11,339 nt of DNA from Chromatocurvus sp046260215 (GCA_046260215.1 JBHEPQ010000290.1:1-11339), one strand, 5' to 3'; numbered from the stretch's first letter, positions 1 to 7,674 are shown. Translations and numbers: made by a program. Notes: generated from the letters alone by a model not told the origin.

Positions 1-1903
1 TTCGCCAGAGGCGCTTGAGGAACCGATTGGCACCCTCGACGGCAGAATCCGACCATTCCAGCGACTGCTCCGGGGGCGCCGCGAACATGCTGAACAGACG
101 CACCGTGTCGGCGCCGTAGGCGTCGATCAGCGCCTGCGGATCAACGGTGTTGCCCTTGGACTTGGACATCTTGGCGCCGTCTTTCAACACCATGCCCTGG
201 GTGAGCAGCCGCGTGAAGGGCTCGCTGGAGGTGATCAATCCTTCATCGCGCATCAGCTTGTGGAAGAAGCGCGCGTAAAGCAGATGCAGGATCGCATGCT
301 CGATGCCACCGACATACTGGTCTACCGGCAGCCAGTAGTTGGCGCGTTCGCTATCCAGCATGCCGTCTTCGTAGTCGGGGCAGGTAAAGCGCGCGTAATA
401 CCAGGACGATTCCATGAAGGTGTCGAAGGTATCGGTCTCGCGCTCGCAGACGACCCCGTCGAGGTCGAACCGGCGCCACTCGGGGTCCGACTTCAGTGGC
501 GAGGAGACCCCGTCCATGACCACGTCTTCCGGCAGCAGGGCCGGCAGGCGATCATCGGGGATGGGAATCTCGCCGCCGTCCGGGAGGTTCAGCATGGGAA
601 TTGGTGCCCCCCAGTAGCGCTGGCGTGACACGCCCCAGTCGCGCAGCCGGTACTGGGTGGTGACCTCGCCGGCGCCGCAGGCTTCCAGTTCCCGGGCAAT
701 CGCGTCGAAGGCGGCTTCGAAATCGAGGCCGTCGAATTTTCCCGAATTGATCAGGCGACCGCGCCCGGTGTAGCTCTGTTGTGAAATGTCCGGCGCGTTG
801 CCCCCGGCGTCACTGACCACCACGCGCAGGGGCAGTTGGTAGCGCGTGGCGAACTCCCAGTCGCGCTGGTCGTGCGCCGGAACCGCCATGATGGCGCCGG
901 AGCCGTATTCCATCAGCACATAGTTGGCTACCCACACCGGCAGCAGGTCGCCGGTGAGCGGGTGCAGCGCCCTGAGACCGGTGTCCATACCGCGCTTTTC
1001 CTGCTGGGCGAGATCGGCCTCGGCGACCGAGCCGCGGCGGCATTCGTCGACGAAGGCCGCCATCTGCGGGTTGTTTTCCGCCAGTGCCAGTGACACCGGG
1101 TGGCTGGCGGCCAGACTGAGGTAGGTGGCACCCATCAGCGTATCCGGCCGCGTGGTGTATACCTCGAGCACATTGACGCCGGTGACCGGTGACTCCAGGG
1201 CAAAGCGCAGGTTGGCGCCGCGGCTCTTGCCGATCCAGTTGCGCTGCATGGTGCGCACCTGCTCGGGCCAGTGCTCGAGTTTATCCAGGTCGTCAAGCAG
1301 TTCCTCGGCGTAGGCGGTAATGCGGATAAACCACTGTGGAATATCCCTGCGTTCGATGGGCGCGCCCGAGCGCCAGCCGCAGCCGTCGATGACCTGCTCG
1401 TTGGCGAGCACCGTCTGATCCACCGGGTCCCAGTTCACCGTCGACATCTTTTTGTAAACGAGTCCCTTTTCGTAGAGCCGGGTGAAGAACCATTGTTCCC
1501 AGCGGTAGTACTCCGGCCGGCAGGTGGCGATCTCCCGCGACCAGTCAAAACTGAAGCCCAGGGCCTGTAGCTGACGCCGCATGTCGTCGATATTGGCGTA
1601 GGTCCAGGTCGCCGGCGCCGTCCTGTTGGCGATGGCAGCGTTCTCCGCGGGCAGGCCAAAGGCGTCCCACCCCATGGGATGCAGGACATTCCTGCCCAGC
1701 ATGCGCTGGTAGCGCGCGATGACATCCGAAATGGTGTAGTTGCGCACATGCCCCATGTGTAGCTTGCCGCTGGGGTAGGGAAACATGGACAGGCAGTAGA
1801 ATTTCTCGCGGGTAAAATCATCGCTGGCGGCGAAACTGCCGTGCTCGTGCCAGAATGCCTGAGCCTCTTGCTCAAGCTGTCGTGGGTCGTATTGCTGTTG
1901 CAT
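1..1903 (-). CDS. leuS: Leucyl-tRNA synthetase (partial, C-terminus outside the window)
   Basis: Class I aminoacyl-tRNA synthetase that charges tRNA-Leu with leucine in the cytoplasm. The ATG at 1903 opens a frame of 634 codons with no stop before the window edge; comparison with E. coli LeuRS (860 residues) suggests about 185 residues are missing, including the anticodon-binding end. The HIGH-type motif is HMGH (residues 49-52), the editing-domain threonine-rich motif TTRPDT is at 250-255, MAVPAHDQRD follows in the editing domain, and KMSKS is at 578-582 (bases 158-172). The sequence follows the E. coli protein closely along its length. Two differences stand out. Only four residues (KDGA) separate QGMVL from KMSKS, where E. 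coli carries a leucine-specific insertion of about 45-50 residues. The ZN-1 region also has one cysteine where E. coli has several. The gene starts 86 bases after the lnt stop, with no strong Shine-Dalgarno sequence. The identification is secure. Confidence 0.97.
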   Translation of the reverse strand, partial: MQQQYDPRQLEQEAQAFWHEHGSFAASDDFTREKFYCLSMFPYPSGKLHMGHVRNYTISDVIARYQRMLGRNVLHPMGWDAFGLPAENAAIANRTAPATWTYANIDDMRRQLQALGFSFDWSREIATCRPEYYRWEQWFFTRLYEKGLVYKKMSTVNWDPVDQTVLANEQVIDGCGWRSGAPIERRDIPQWFIRITAYAEELLDDLDKLEHWPEQVRTMQRNWIGKSRGANLRFALESPVTGVNVLEVYTTRPDTLMGATYLSLAASHPVSLALAENNPQMAAFVDECRRGSVAEADLAQQEKRGMDTGLRALHPLTGDLLPVWVANYVLMEYGSGAIMAVPAHDQRDWEFATRYQLPLRVVVSDAGGNAPDISQQSYTGRGRLINSGKFDGLDFEAAFDAIARELEACGAGEVTTQYRLRDWGVSRQRYWGAPIPMLNLPDGGEIPIPDDRLPALLPEDVVMDGVSSPLKSDPEWRRFDLDGVVCERETDTFDTFMESSWYYARFTCPDYEDGMLDSERANYWLPVDQYVGGIEHAILHLLYARFFHKLMRDEGLITSSEPFTRLLTQGMVLKDGAKMSKSKGNTVDPQALIDAYGADTVRLFSMFAAPPEQSLEWSDSAVEGANRFLKRLWR

Positions 1904-1927
1904 ACTCTAGGTCACTGAAAAACATCA

Positions 1928-1936
1928 ATCTTATCA
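1928..1936 (-). promoter_or_regulatory. Possible extended -10 element ahead of leuS
   Basis: On the minus strand the 86-base lnt-leuS gap contains TGATAAGAT, an extended -10 (TGN followed by TAAGAT, 4 of 6 matches to TATAAT), 25 bases before the leuS ATG. No good -35 box lies upstream and I see no terminator after lnt. leuS may be read through from lnt, have its own weak promoter, or both. Confidence 0.22.
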
Positions 1937-1989
1937 CCAAACGGCAGGGCTCGCGATCATTCGTCCGGCGGCAGGCCCTGGTAGTCCTT

Positions 1990-3522
1990 CTAGCGCCCGT
2001 CGCGCCACAGTGTCTGAAAGGCCAGTGTCATCAATGCCAGCAACAGTGCACAGGCGATAACGACGGGCAGCGGGCCAAAACTGGTGAACGGTGTATGTCC
2101 CAGCATCACTTCGGCACTGCCAGTCAGCGTGGTTTCCACGAACTGTCCGGATCGTACCGTGACCTTTCCGCGGTGGTCGATAATGGCCGAGACGCCGTTA
2201 TTGGTGCCGCGCAGCAGGTAGCGTCCATTTTCCAGTGCTCGCATGCGCGCCATCTGCAGGTGCTGCAGTGGGCCGATGGAGGCACCGAACCAGGTGTCAT
2301 TGCTCACGGTGACCAGTAGCTCGGCCTGTTGCGCCGCCCGCGCAACCAGCCCCGGGTAGACGATTTCGTAGCAGATGTAGGGAGCGACGCGATGGCTGCC
2401 CGCACGCAGTGGAGGCTGGTCGGATGGGCCTTTGCTGAAGCTGGACATCGGCATATCGAAGAAGGCTATGATGCCGCGCAGCCAGCGCTCCAGCGGCACA
2501 TATTCGCCAAAGGGAACCAGGCGCTGCTTGTGATAGATTCCCTCGCCCTGTCCGACGGCGACGATGCTGTTGCGATAGGCACCCGCCTCGCTGCGTGACG
2601 GCACACCGGTGATCAGGGTAGAGTCCGTCAGGCGGGCGCGGCGCGCGACGGGGTCGAGGAAGTCACGGGCGTTGGCATAAATGCGGGGAATGGCAGACTC
2701 CGGCCAGAGCACGATGTCATAACCGAAGGTCGGGCGCACCGCGCGCTCGTATTGCTGCAGAATAGTGTCGTAATAGCGACGATCCCACTTGCGCTCCTGC
2801 GGAATGTTGGGCTGGTAAAGCGCCACGCTGAGCGGTTCCTCGCTTGCCGGAACCACCCACTCGATGGGTCGCAGAACCAGTCCGCCAACCCAGATTGTCA
2901 CGACGATTCCCGCATACGTCACCAGCGATGCAGGACGCCGGCTGCGCCATGCCAGAAACAGACAGCTTGCCGTCAGTGCGGTGAAAAAGCTCAGGCCGTA
3001 GACACCGATTATCGGTGCCCAGCCGGCGATCCAGGTGTCTATGTGTGCATAACCCAGATACAGCCAGGGGAAGCCGGTGAGCAGCCAGCTGCGCAGCCAC
3101 TCAAACAGCACCCACAGCGCCGGGAAGCCCACCAGCATACCGCCGGGCAGCCCCCGGAACCAGCGCACATAAAGCCCTGCAAACAGGGCGGGCAGCAGGG
3201 CAAGGCCGGCGCAGAACAGCGCCGTGAGCAGCGACGCCAGCGCCACGTCAGCCTGCCCGTAGATGTGGATACTGACATAGACCCAGGACGCACCGCTGCC
3301 GAAAAGGCCGATTCCAAACAGCCAGCCGCGCCAGATCGCGGCGCCGGTGCCGCAGGTACAGAGGAAATAGCCGAAGAGGGCGCAGCCGACGATGCCGGCG
3401 GGCCACAGCCCGAAAGGCGCAAAAGACAGTGTCAACAACCCGCCGGCCAGCGGCATCAGGAGCATCACGAGCCAGCCCGGGAGTCTTGCAATGGGTGCCT
3501 CGGCCCTGCTGACGGGGGGCAT
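1990..3522 (-). CDS. lnt: Apolipoprotein N-acyltransferase
   Basis: Inner-membrane enzyme that transfers an acyl chain from phospholipid to the N-terminal cysteine of apolipoproteins, the last step of lipoprotein maturation after Lgt and LspA. The 510 residues match the usual length (E. coli 512). The N-terminal ~220 residues form several hydrophobic membrane segments. The periplasmic nitrilase-like domain follows, with all three catalytic residues visible: Glu275 in VLWPESAIPR, Lys332 in HKQRLVPFGEYVP and Cys384 in YICYEIVYP. A last hydrophobic segment lies at about 482-504. The ATG shares one base with the corC stop (TGATG), and an AGGGA lies three bases before it, so translation is probably coupled to corC. 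The gene ends in TAG, 86 bases before leuS. Confidence 0.97.
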   Translation of the reverse strand: MPPVSRAEAPIARLPGWLVMLLMPLAGGLLTLSFAPFGLWPAGIVGCALFGYFLCTCGTGAAIWRGWLFGIGLFGSGASWVYVSIHIYGQADVALASLLTALFCAGLALLPALFAGLYVRWFRGLPGGMLVGFPALWVLFEWLRSWLLTGFPWLYLGYAHIDTWIAGWAPIIGVYGLSFFTALTASCLFLAWRSRRPASLVTYAGIVVTIWVGGLVLRPIEWVVPASEEPLSVALYQPNIPQERKWDRRYYDTILQQYERAVRPTFGYDIVLWPESAIPRIYANARDFLDPVARRARLTDSTLITGVPSRSEAGAYRNSIVAVGQGEGIYHKQRLVPFGEYVPLERWLRGIIAFFDMPMSSFSKGPSDQPPLRAGSHRVAPYICYEIVYPGLVARAAQQAELLVTVSNDTWFGASIGPLQHLQMARMRALENGRYLLRGTNNGVSAIIDHRGKVTVRSGQFVETTLTGSAEVMLGHTPFTSFGPLPVVIACALLLALMTLAFQTLWRDGR

Positions 3523-4367
3523 CAGTCCCTGATCGGGCGCATGCGCAGACTGTGGATTTTGCGCTGGTCGGCGTTGATGATCTTGAACTCGAAATCGTCG
3601 ATGCGCGTCATTTCGTTGCGCGCCGGCATGTGCCCGAATGCATGGATCACCAGGCCGCCGATAGTGTCGAACTCCTCGTCACTGAAGTCGGTCCTGAAAT
3701 AGTCGTTGAAATCCTCGATCGGCGTCAGTGCCTTGATGAAAAACTCGTCGTCGCTGATTCGCCGAATATGCTGGTCTTCCTCGACATCGGTTTCGTCCTC
3801 AATTTCGCCGACGATTTCTTCAAGCACATCTTCGATGGTGACCAGCCCCGCCACACCACCGTACTCGTCTATCACGATAGCCATGTGGTTGCGGTTTTCG
3901 CGGAATTCCCTCAGCAGTACGTTCAGGCGCTTGCTTTCGGGGACTACCACGGTCTGACGCAGCAGGTCACGGATATCAAAATCGGCGTTGTCCTTTTTCA
4001 AAATCTGGGGCAGCAGGTCCTTCGCCAGCAGAATCCCGAGAATGTCGTCGGTGTTATCGCCGATCACCGGATACCGCGAGTGCGCGGAGCGAATGATCTG
4101 TGGCAGGATCTCCTCAAGGGTGGTTTCCGCTTTTATCAATACCATCTGCGCCCGTGGAATCATGATATCCCGGGCCTGCATGTCGGCAACCTGCATCGCG
4201 CCATTGATGATGCTTCGGGCGTCCTCGTCGATCACTTCGTTCTCGGCGGCGACGGTGAGGACATCCTCGAGGTCCTTGCGGCTGCGGGGCTCTGAGGAAA
4301 ACAGCTGGCCTATCTTGCTAAGCCAGGAGCGCTCTTCCTGATCCTGATTGTGGCGGTCGTCACTCAC
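3522..4367 (-). CDS. corC: CorC/YbeX, CBS-domain HlyC/CorC-family protein
   Basis: Soluble protein of 281 residues (E. coli CorC 292). An acidic N-terminal stretch leads to a first CBS domain at about 66-125, opening with DIMIPRAQM, and a second at about 131-190, with HMAIVIDEYGGVAGLVTIED. A CorC/HlyC transporter-associated domain follows at about 205-281 (FDTIGGLV, GHMPARNE). The family has been linked to magnesium/cobalt efflux in Salmonella and, as YbeX, to ribosome metabolism in E. coli; which role applies here cannot be told from sequence. It begins with GTG, has AGGAG 11 bases upstream, and overlaps the ybeY stop by four bases (GTGA). It overlaps lnt by one base. Confidence 0.94.
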   Translation of the reverse strand: MSDDRHNQDQEERSWLSKIGQLFSSEPRSRKDLEDVLTVAAENEVIDEDARSIINGAMQVADMQARDIMIPRAQMVLIKAETTLEEILPQIIRSAHSRYPVIGDNTDDILGILLAKDLLPQILKKDNADFDIRDLLRQTVVVPESKRLNVLLREFRENRNHMAIVIDEYGGVAGLVTIEDVLEEIVGEIEDETDVEEDQHIRRISDDEFFIKALTPIEDFNDYFRTDFSDEEFDTIGGLVIHAFGHMPARNEMTRIDDFEFKIINADQRKIHSLRMRPIRD

Positions 4368-4846
4368 GACGCAAGGTTCTCCTGATCTAATGGCAAAACG
4401 TAAGGGCAGGGCAGCCCGAGCGCGGCCATGATGCGTGTCTCCAGTGACTCCATGTGCCTGGCGTCCTCCAGCTCGACATGGTCGTATCCGAGCAGGTGCA
4501 GGCAGCCGTGGACTGTTATGTGCGCCCAGTGGCTGTGTACGGGCTTGCCCTGCTCGGCGGCTTCGCGCAGCACCACCGGTGCACAGATAGCGATGTCACC
4601 AAGCAGTGGCAGGTCGAGTCCGGGTGGGAGGTCGGCGGGAAAAGACAGTACGTTGGTTGAGCCATCGCGTCCGCGATAGCGCCTGTTCAGTTCGGCCATC
4701 TCGCTTTCGGTCATGATCCGGACAGCGATTTCCGCGTCTTTTGTGTGACCGGCCCCGGTCAGCGCGCAATCGAGCCAGCGCTGTAACGCCGGCTCTTCCG
4801 GCGCCGGTTCGGAGCAGACGGATTGAACGTCGAGGATGAGAGTCAT
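4364..4846 (-). CDS. ybeY: Endoribonuclease YbeY (16S rRNA maturation and quality control)
   Basis: Zinc metalloprotein of the UPF0054 family that acts in 16S rRNA 3'-end maturation and late ribosome quality control. The 160 residues match the family (E. coli about 155). The zinc motif H-x3-H-x5-H is intact in HITVHGCLHLLGYDH, with His113, His117 and His123, nearly the E. coli numbering. Family motifs STNVLSFP (63-70) and LLGDIAI (81-87) are present. The ATG overlaps the phoH TGA as ATGA, and no Shine-Dalgarno sequence precedes it, so it is probably translated by reinitiation after phoH. The tail after residue 150 (VLPLDQENLAS) is unremarkable. Confidence 0.96.
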   Translation of the reverse strand: MTLILDVQSVCSEPAPEEPALQRWLDCALTGAGHTKDAEIAVRIMTESEMAELNRRYRGRDGSTNVLSFPADLPPGLDLPLLGDIAICAPVVLREAAEQGKPVHSHWAHITVHGCLHLLGYDHVELEDARHMESLETRIMAALGLPCPYVLPLDQENLAS

Positions 4847-5874
4847 CGTCGGGTATTGTCGATCGCCGTGGCGCGCGCGTCGTGATTGTCGTAGGCCTCG
4901 ACCACGCGTTGCACCAGCGGGTGGCGAACTACGTCCTTGTTGGCGAAGTAGGTGAAACCGATGCCGTCGACGTCCTGCAGAATATTGGCGGCATGCGTCA
5001 GGCCCGACTGCGCACCGCGCGGCAGATCGATCTGGGTGGCGTCCCCGGTGATAACTGCGGTAGAGCCAAAGCCAATGCGCGTCAGGAACATTTTCATCTG
5101 CTCCCGCGTGGTGTTCTGCGCCTCGTCCAGGATAATGAAGGAGTTGTTCAGGGTGCGCCCACGCATGAAGGCCAGCGGAGCCACTTCAATCACACTGCGC
5201 TCGATGTACTTGTTGACCGTCTCAAAGCCCAGCATCTCGTAAAGCGCGTCGTACAGCGGGCGCAGGTAGGGATCGATTTTCTGGCTGAGATCGCCGGGCA
5301 GGAAGCCCAGCTTCTCGCCGGCCTCCACGGCCGGGCGTACAAGCAGTATGCGGCGCACCTTTTCCTCGAGCAGGGCTTCTACCGCGCAGGCCACGGCGAG
5401 GTAGGTCTTGCCGGTGCCTGCAGGTCCTATCCCGAAATTGATATCGGTGTTTTTGATCGTGCGCACATAGCCCTGCTGATTGCGGCCGCGAGGCTTGACT
5501 GAGGTGCGACGGGTACGAATGACCTGGAGAGACTCGATGTGAGATGCCTGGCCAGTCTGTGACTCGTCATCACCGAGCGTCTCCAGCTCTGCCTGCTGCA
5601 GCTGAAGGTGCAGGGACTCCGGCGTGAGGCCGATACCCTGACAGACATCGGCGTAAACCTGCTCAAGCAGGTCCACGCAGGACGCTACCGCCGCAGGGCT
5701 GCCGGAAAGCACGAACAGATTGCCCCGGGCCGCGATGGAAACACGCAACCGCGTCTCTATCTGTCGTAAATGCGTGTCAAACTGACCGCAAAGCACGGCC
5801 AGACATCGCGCGTCGTTGGGTTCCAGGGTTAGGCTTTGCTGAACGGATTCAGGGTGTGGGGTATCTGTAGTCAA
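4843..5874 (-). CDS. ybeZ: PhoH-family ATPase (YbeZ)
   Basis: Cytoplasmic P-loop ATPase of the PhoH family (also annotated phoH), found next to ybeY in most proteobacteria and thought to work with it in RNA metabolism. The 343 residues include an N-terminal KH-like region (about 14-90), Walker A GPAGTGKT at 150-157, Walker B FIILDEAQ at 246-253, and the family motifs LLVRPAVEAGEKLGFLPGD and VITGDATQIDLPRG. The start appears to be TTG at 5874: no in-frame ATG or GTG lies near it, while homologues begin shortly before the motif LTLEPND seen here at 15-21. The Shine-Dalgarno sequence is weak. It starts 63 bases after the miaB stop, in a gap with a promoter-like sequence, and overlaps ybeY by four bases. 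Confidence 0.95.
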   Translation of the reverse strand: MTTDTPHPESVQQSLTLEPNDARCLAVLCGQFDTHLRQIETRLRVSIAARGNLFVLSGSPAAVASCVDLLEQVYADVCQGIGLTPESLHLQLQQAELETLGDDESQTGQASHIESLQVIRTRRTSVKPRGRNQQGYVRTIKNTDINFGIGPAGTGKTYLAVACAVEALLEEKVRRILLVRPAVEAGEKLGFLPGDLSQKIDPYLRPLYDALYEMLGFETVNKYIERSVIEVAPLAFMRGRTLNNSFIILDEAQNTTREQMKMFLTRIGFGSTAVITGDATQIDLPRGAQSGLTHAANILQDVDGIGFTYFANKDVVRHPLVQRVVEAYDNHDARATAIDNTRR

Positions 5875-5913
5875 AATGTCCAGGCGTGAGGGCCTCTGCC
5901 GGATTGAATCTAA

Positions 5914-5941
5914 AGAATATACGGGATTGCCGCACAGTCAA
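5914..5941 (-). promoter_or_regulatory. Probable sigma-70 promoter for the ybeZ-ybeY-corC-lnt transcript
   Basis: Read on the minus strand, TTGACT (5936-5941, 5 of 6 to the -35 consensus) is followed after 16 bases by TATTCT (5914-5919, 4 of 6 to the -10). A shifted TATATT is also possible but gives a 14-base spacer. The -35 box contains the miaB stop codon. Transcription would begin near 5907, leaving a leader of about 33 bases before the TTG start of ybeZ. In E. coli this cluster has an extra heat-shock promoter, but I saw no sigma-32 match here. Confidence 0.42.
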
Positions 5942-7296
5942 CCATGCGATGCGCGCATTGCGGGCGCGAATGGCAGCAGGTTACCGCGCAGCGAGTTGGG
6001 CAGGGCGTCTTCAATGGATACCTCCGCGAACTGGCCGATCAGCCCCGCGTCGTCACAGGCAAAATTCACAACACGGTTGTTTTCCGTGCGCCCCTGCAGC
6101 TGGCCGGGATCCTTGCGCGAGACGCCCGTGACGAGGATCGTCTCGACCCCGCCAACCATGCGCCGGCTGATGGCCTGGGCCTGCTGGCTGATGCGCGTCT
6201 GTAGCGCGTGCAGGCGTGCTTTCTTGATGTCCTCCGGCGTGTTGTCCGGCAGCTCTGCCGCCGGCGTTCCGGGTCGGGCACTGTAGATAAAGCTGAAGGA
6301 GGTATCGAAGCCGATGTCATCGATCAACTTCATCGTGGCTTCGAAATCCGCCTCGGTTTCACCCGGAAAGCCGATAATGAAATCCGATGAAATACTGATA
6401 TCCGGGCGGATACGTCGCAGATGGCGGATGCGCGATTTGTACTCGAGCGCCGTGTGGTTGCGCTTCATCGCTGCCAGTATACGGTCGGAGCCGCTCTGTA
6501 CCGGCAGGTGCAGGTGATCCACCAGCGCCGGTATCTCCGCATAGGCGTCAATCAGAGCATCAGAGAATTCCATGGGGTGCGAGGTGGTGTAGCGAATGCG
6601 GTCTATGCCCGGGATGCGTGATACGTACCCGAGGAGCTCCGCAAAATCCACGGTTTCGCCGAGGTGATTGTCGCCGCGATAGGCGTTGACGTTCTGCCCC
6701 AGCAGATTGACCTCGCGTACCCCCTTGTCGGCGAGCTGGCTGACCTCGAGAATCACGTCATCCAGCGGGCGTGAAACCTCCTCGCCCCGGGTGTACGGTA
6801 CGACGCAGAAACTGCAGTACTTGCTGCAGCCTTCCATGATCGAGACAAAGGCGGTCGGGCCGTCCACGCTGGGTTCCGGCAGGCGATCGAACTTCTCGAT
6901 TTCCGGAAAACTGACGTCCACCACGAGTGTGCCGCCCGGGCCACGCTGATCCATCATCTCGGGCAGCCGGTGCAGCGTCTGCGGCCCGAAAACCAGATCG
7001 ACGTAGGGCGCTCGGCGACCGATCTCTGCGCCTTCCTGGCTGGCGACGCAGCCACCAACGCCGATGATCAGGTCCGGGTTTTTCTGTTTCAGGTGTTTCC
7101 AGCGACCGAGCTGATGAAACACCTTCTCCTGGGCTTTCTCCCGGATGGAGCAGGTGTTCAGCAGCAGAACGTCTGCCTCGTCCGGATTATCCGTGGTTTC
7201 AAGACTATGACTGTCGCGCAGCAGATCCTGCATACGCGCAGAGTCATACTCGTTCATCTGGCAACCGTGTGTCTTGACGTAGAGTTTCCTGGCCAC
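5938..7296 (-). CDS. miaB: tRNA-2-methylthio-N6-isopentenyladenosine methylthiotransferase MiaB
   Basis: Radical-SAM enzyme that adds a methylthio group to i6A37 of tRNAs reading UNN codons. With the GTG at 7296 as start the protein has 452 residues. The N-terminal MTTase domain has Cys12 (KTHGCQMN), Cys49 (LNTCSIREKAQ) and Cys83 (GVGGCVASQ), which hold one 4Fe-4S cluster. The radical-SAM motif CSKYCSFC supplies Cys157, Cys161 and Cys164. A TRAM domain closes the protein. This numbering is the same as I recall for E. coli MiaB, which supports the 7296 start. A GGGGGA lies six bases before this GTG. A longer frame opens at another GTG (7332), adding 12 residues that look non-native. The gene begins the minus-strand run and faces away from the receptor gene. 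Confidence 0.97.
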   Translation of the reverse strand: MARKLYVKTHGCQMNEYDSARMQDLLRDSHSLETTDNPDEADVLLLNTCSIREKAQEKVFHQLGRWKHLKQKNPDLIIGVGGCVASQEGAEIGRRAPYVDLVFGPQTLHRLPEMMDQRGPGGTLVVDVSFPEIEKFDRLPEPSVDGPTAFVSIMEGCSKYCSFCVVPYTRGEEVSRPLDDVILEVSQLADKGVREVNLLGQNVNAYRGDNHLGETVDFAELLGYVSRIPGIDRIRYTTSHPMEFSDALIDAYAEIPALVDHLHLPVQSGSDRILAAMKRNHTALEYKSRIRHLRRIRPDISISSDFIIGFPGETEADFEATMKLIDDIGFDTSFSFIYSARPGTPAAELPDNTPEDIKKARLHALQTRISQQAQAISRRMVGGVETILVTGVSRKDPGQLQGRTENNRVVNFACDDAGLIGQFAEVSIEDALPNSLRGNLLPFAPAMRASHG

Positions 7297-7350
7297 TGTC
7301 TTTCCCCCGGCGCTGCGCCTGTTAACGCTCACTGTTAAAAGCGAATATGG

Positions 7351-7356
7351 ATTGTA
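7351..7356 (-). promoter_or_regulatory. Possible -10 box of the miaB promoter
   Basis: On the minus strand TACAAT (5 of 6 to TATAAT) would place the transcription start near 7345, leaving a leader of about 50 bases before the miaB GTG at 7296. The -35 region is poor at the ideal spacing, so support is limited. A short inverted repeat (TTAAC at 7322-7326, GTTAA at 7334-7338) lies just downstream. Confidence 0.35.
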
Positions 7357-7417
7357 CAGGCCTTGATATTACAAACCTAGCGCTCTGTTCGGCCATATAT
7401 CGGCCACGTACCCGCAA

Positions 7418-7436
7418 TGCGCGGGCCCTCCGCGCA
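7418..7436. repeat. Small GC-rich inverted repeat
   Basis: TGCGCGG (7418-7424) and CCGCGCA (7430-7436) are exact reverse complements around a 5-base loop. There is no T-run beyond either arm and no gene converges on it, so it does not look like a terminator. It could be a binding site or chance in GC-rich DNA. Confidence 0.35.
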
Positions 7437-7517
7437 GGGAACTCCGGGACGACGAGCCCTGTACCGCTGCGATAACGGACGCGCGAAACATCCCCGGGAC
7501 GAATCGTTGGCAGATGG

Positions 7518-7546
7518 TTGTTGATAATCAGAATCATTTATATTAT
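7518..7546 (+). promoter_or_regulatory. Probable promoter of the receptor-dioxygenase operon
   Basis: TTGTTG (7518-7523, 3 of 6 to the -35 consensus), a 17-base spacer and TATTAT (7541-7546, 5 of 6 to the -10). The weak -35 fits a regulated promoter, and the element lies almost wholly within the Fur operator. Transcription would start near 7553. Confidence 0.45.
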
Positions 7547-7547
7547 C
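7523..7547. promoter_or_regulatory. Fur box (iron-responsive operator)
   Basis: Four hexamers around a central C at 7535: GATAAT (7523-7528), CAGAAT (7529-7534), ATTTAT (7536-7541) and ATTATC (7542-7547). The outer two are exact reverse complements. The first 19 bases match 14 of 19 positions of the classical consensus GATAATGATAATCATTATC. The site overlaps the -10 region of the receptor promoter, so Fur with iron bound should block transcription. The position suits the siderophore receptor and dioxygenase downstream. Confidence 0.85.
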
Positions 7548-7657
7548 TTCCGCACTCAGTGTCGCGCTGTGCAGATAATTCATTCAGTTGTGTTCGCCTC
7601 CTGAAAGTGATGGCTGCTTGCGATTGACGTTTTTCTTCGCATTTTTGAGTCCGGTAA

Positions 7658-7674
7658 TGACCGCGGAGCGGTCA
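7658..7674 (+). repeat. Perfect hairpin in the receptor mRNA leader
   Basis: TGACCGC (7658-7664) and GCGGTCA (7668-7674) are exact reverse complements with a GGA loop; equally a 6-bp stem with a 5-base loop. The stem ends nine bases before the Shine-Dalgarno sequence of the receptor gene, so it could influence ribosome access. It has no T-run and is not a terminator. Confidence 0.45.

Noticed and set aside
1957..1989. Ten in-frame codons after the lnt TAG, ending at a TGA
   Set aside because: Could suggest stop-codon readthrough, but lnt already has full length and its final charged residues are typical; the stretch is short enough for chance.
2752..3702. 316-codon open frame on the plus strand opposite lnt
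   Set aside because: It lies wholly antisense to lnt and the end of corC, is rich in Gln, Ala, Pro and Arg as expected from the reverse of a GC-rich gene, and has no recognisable domain.
3552..4295. 247-codon open frame on the plus strand opposite corC
   Set aside because: It is the reverse reading of the clearly real corC gene and has no recognisable motif.
7297..7332. 12-codon N-terminal extension of miaB from a GTG at 7332
   Set aside because: The GTG at 7296 has a good ribosome binding site and gives cysteine positions 12, 49, 83, 157, 161 and 164 as in E. coli MiaB.
7444..7502. Two copies of CCGGGACGA 50 bases apart
   Set aside because: Nine-base repeats of this composition are expected by chance in GC-rich DNA; there is no array and no symmetry with other elements.
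7574..7592. Second possible Fur box starting at another GATAAT
   Set aside because: Beyond the first hexamer it matches the consensus poorly, about 9 of 19 positions, and lacks the inverted partner.
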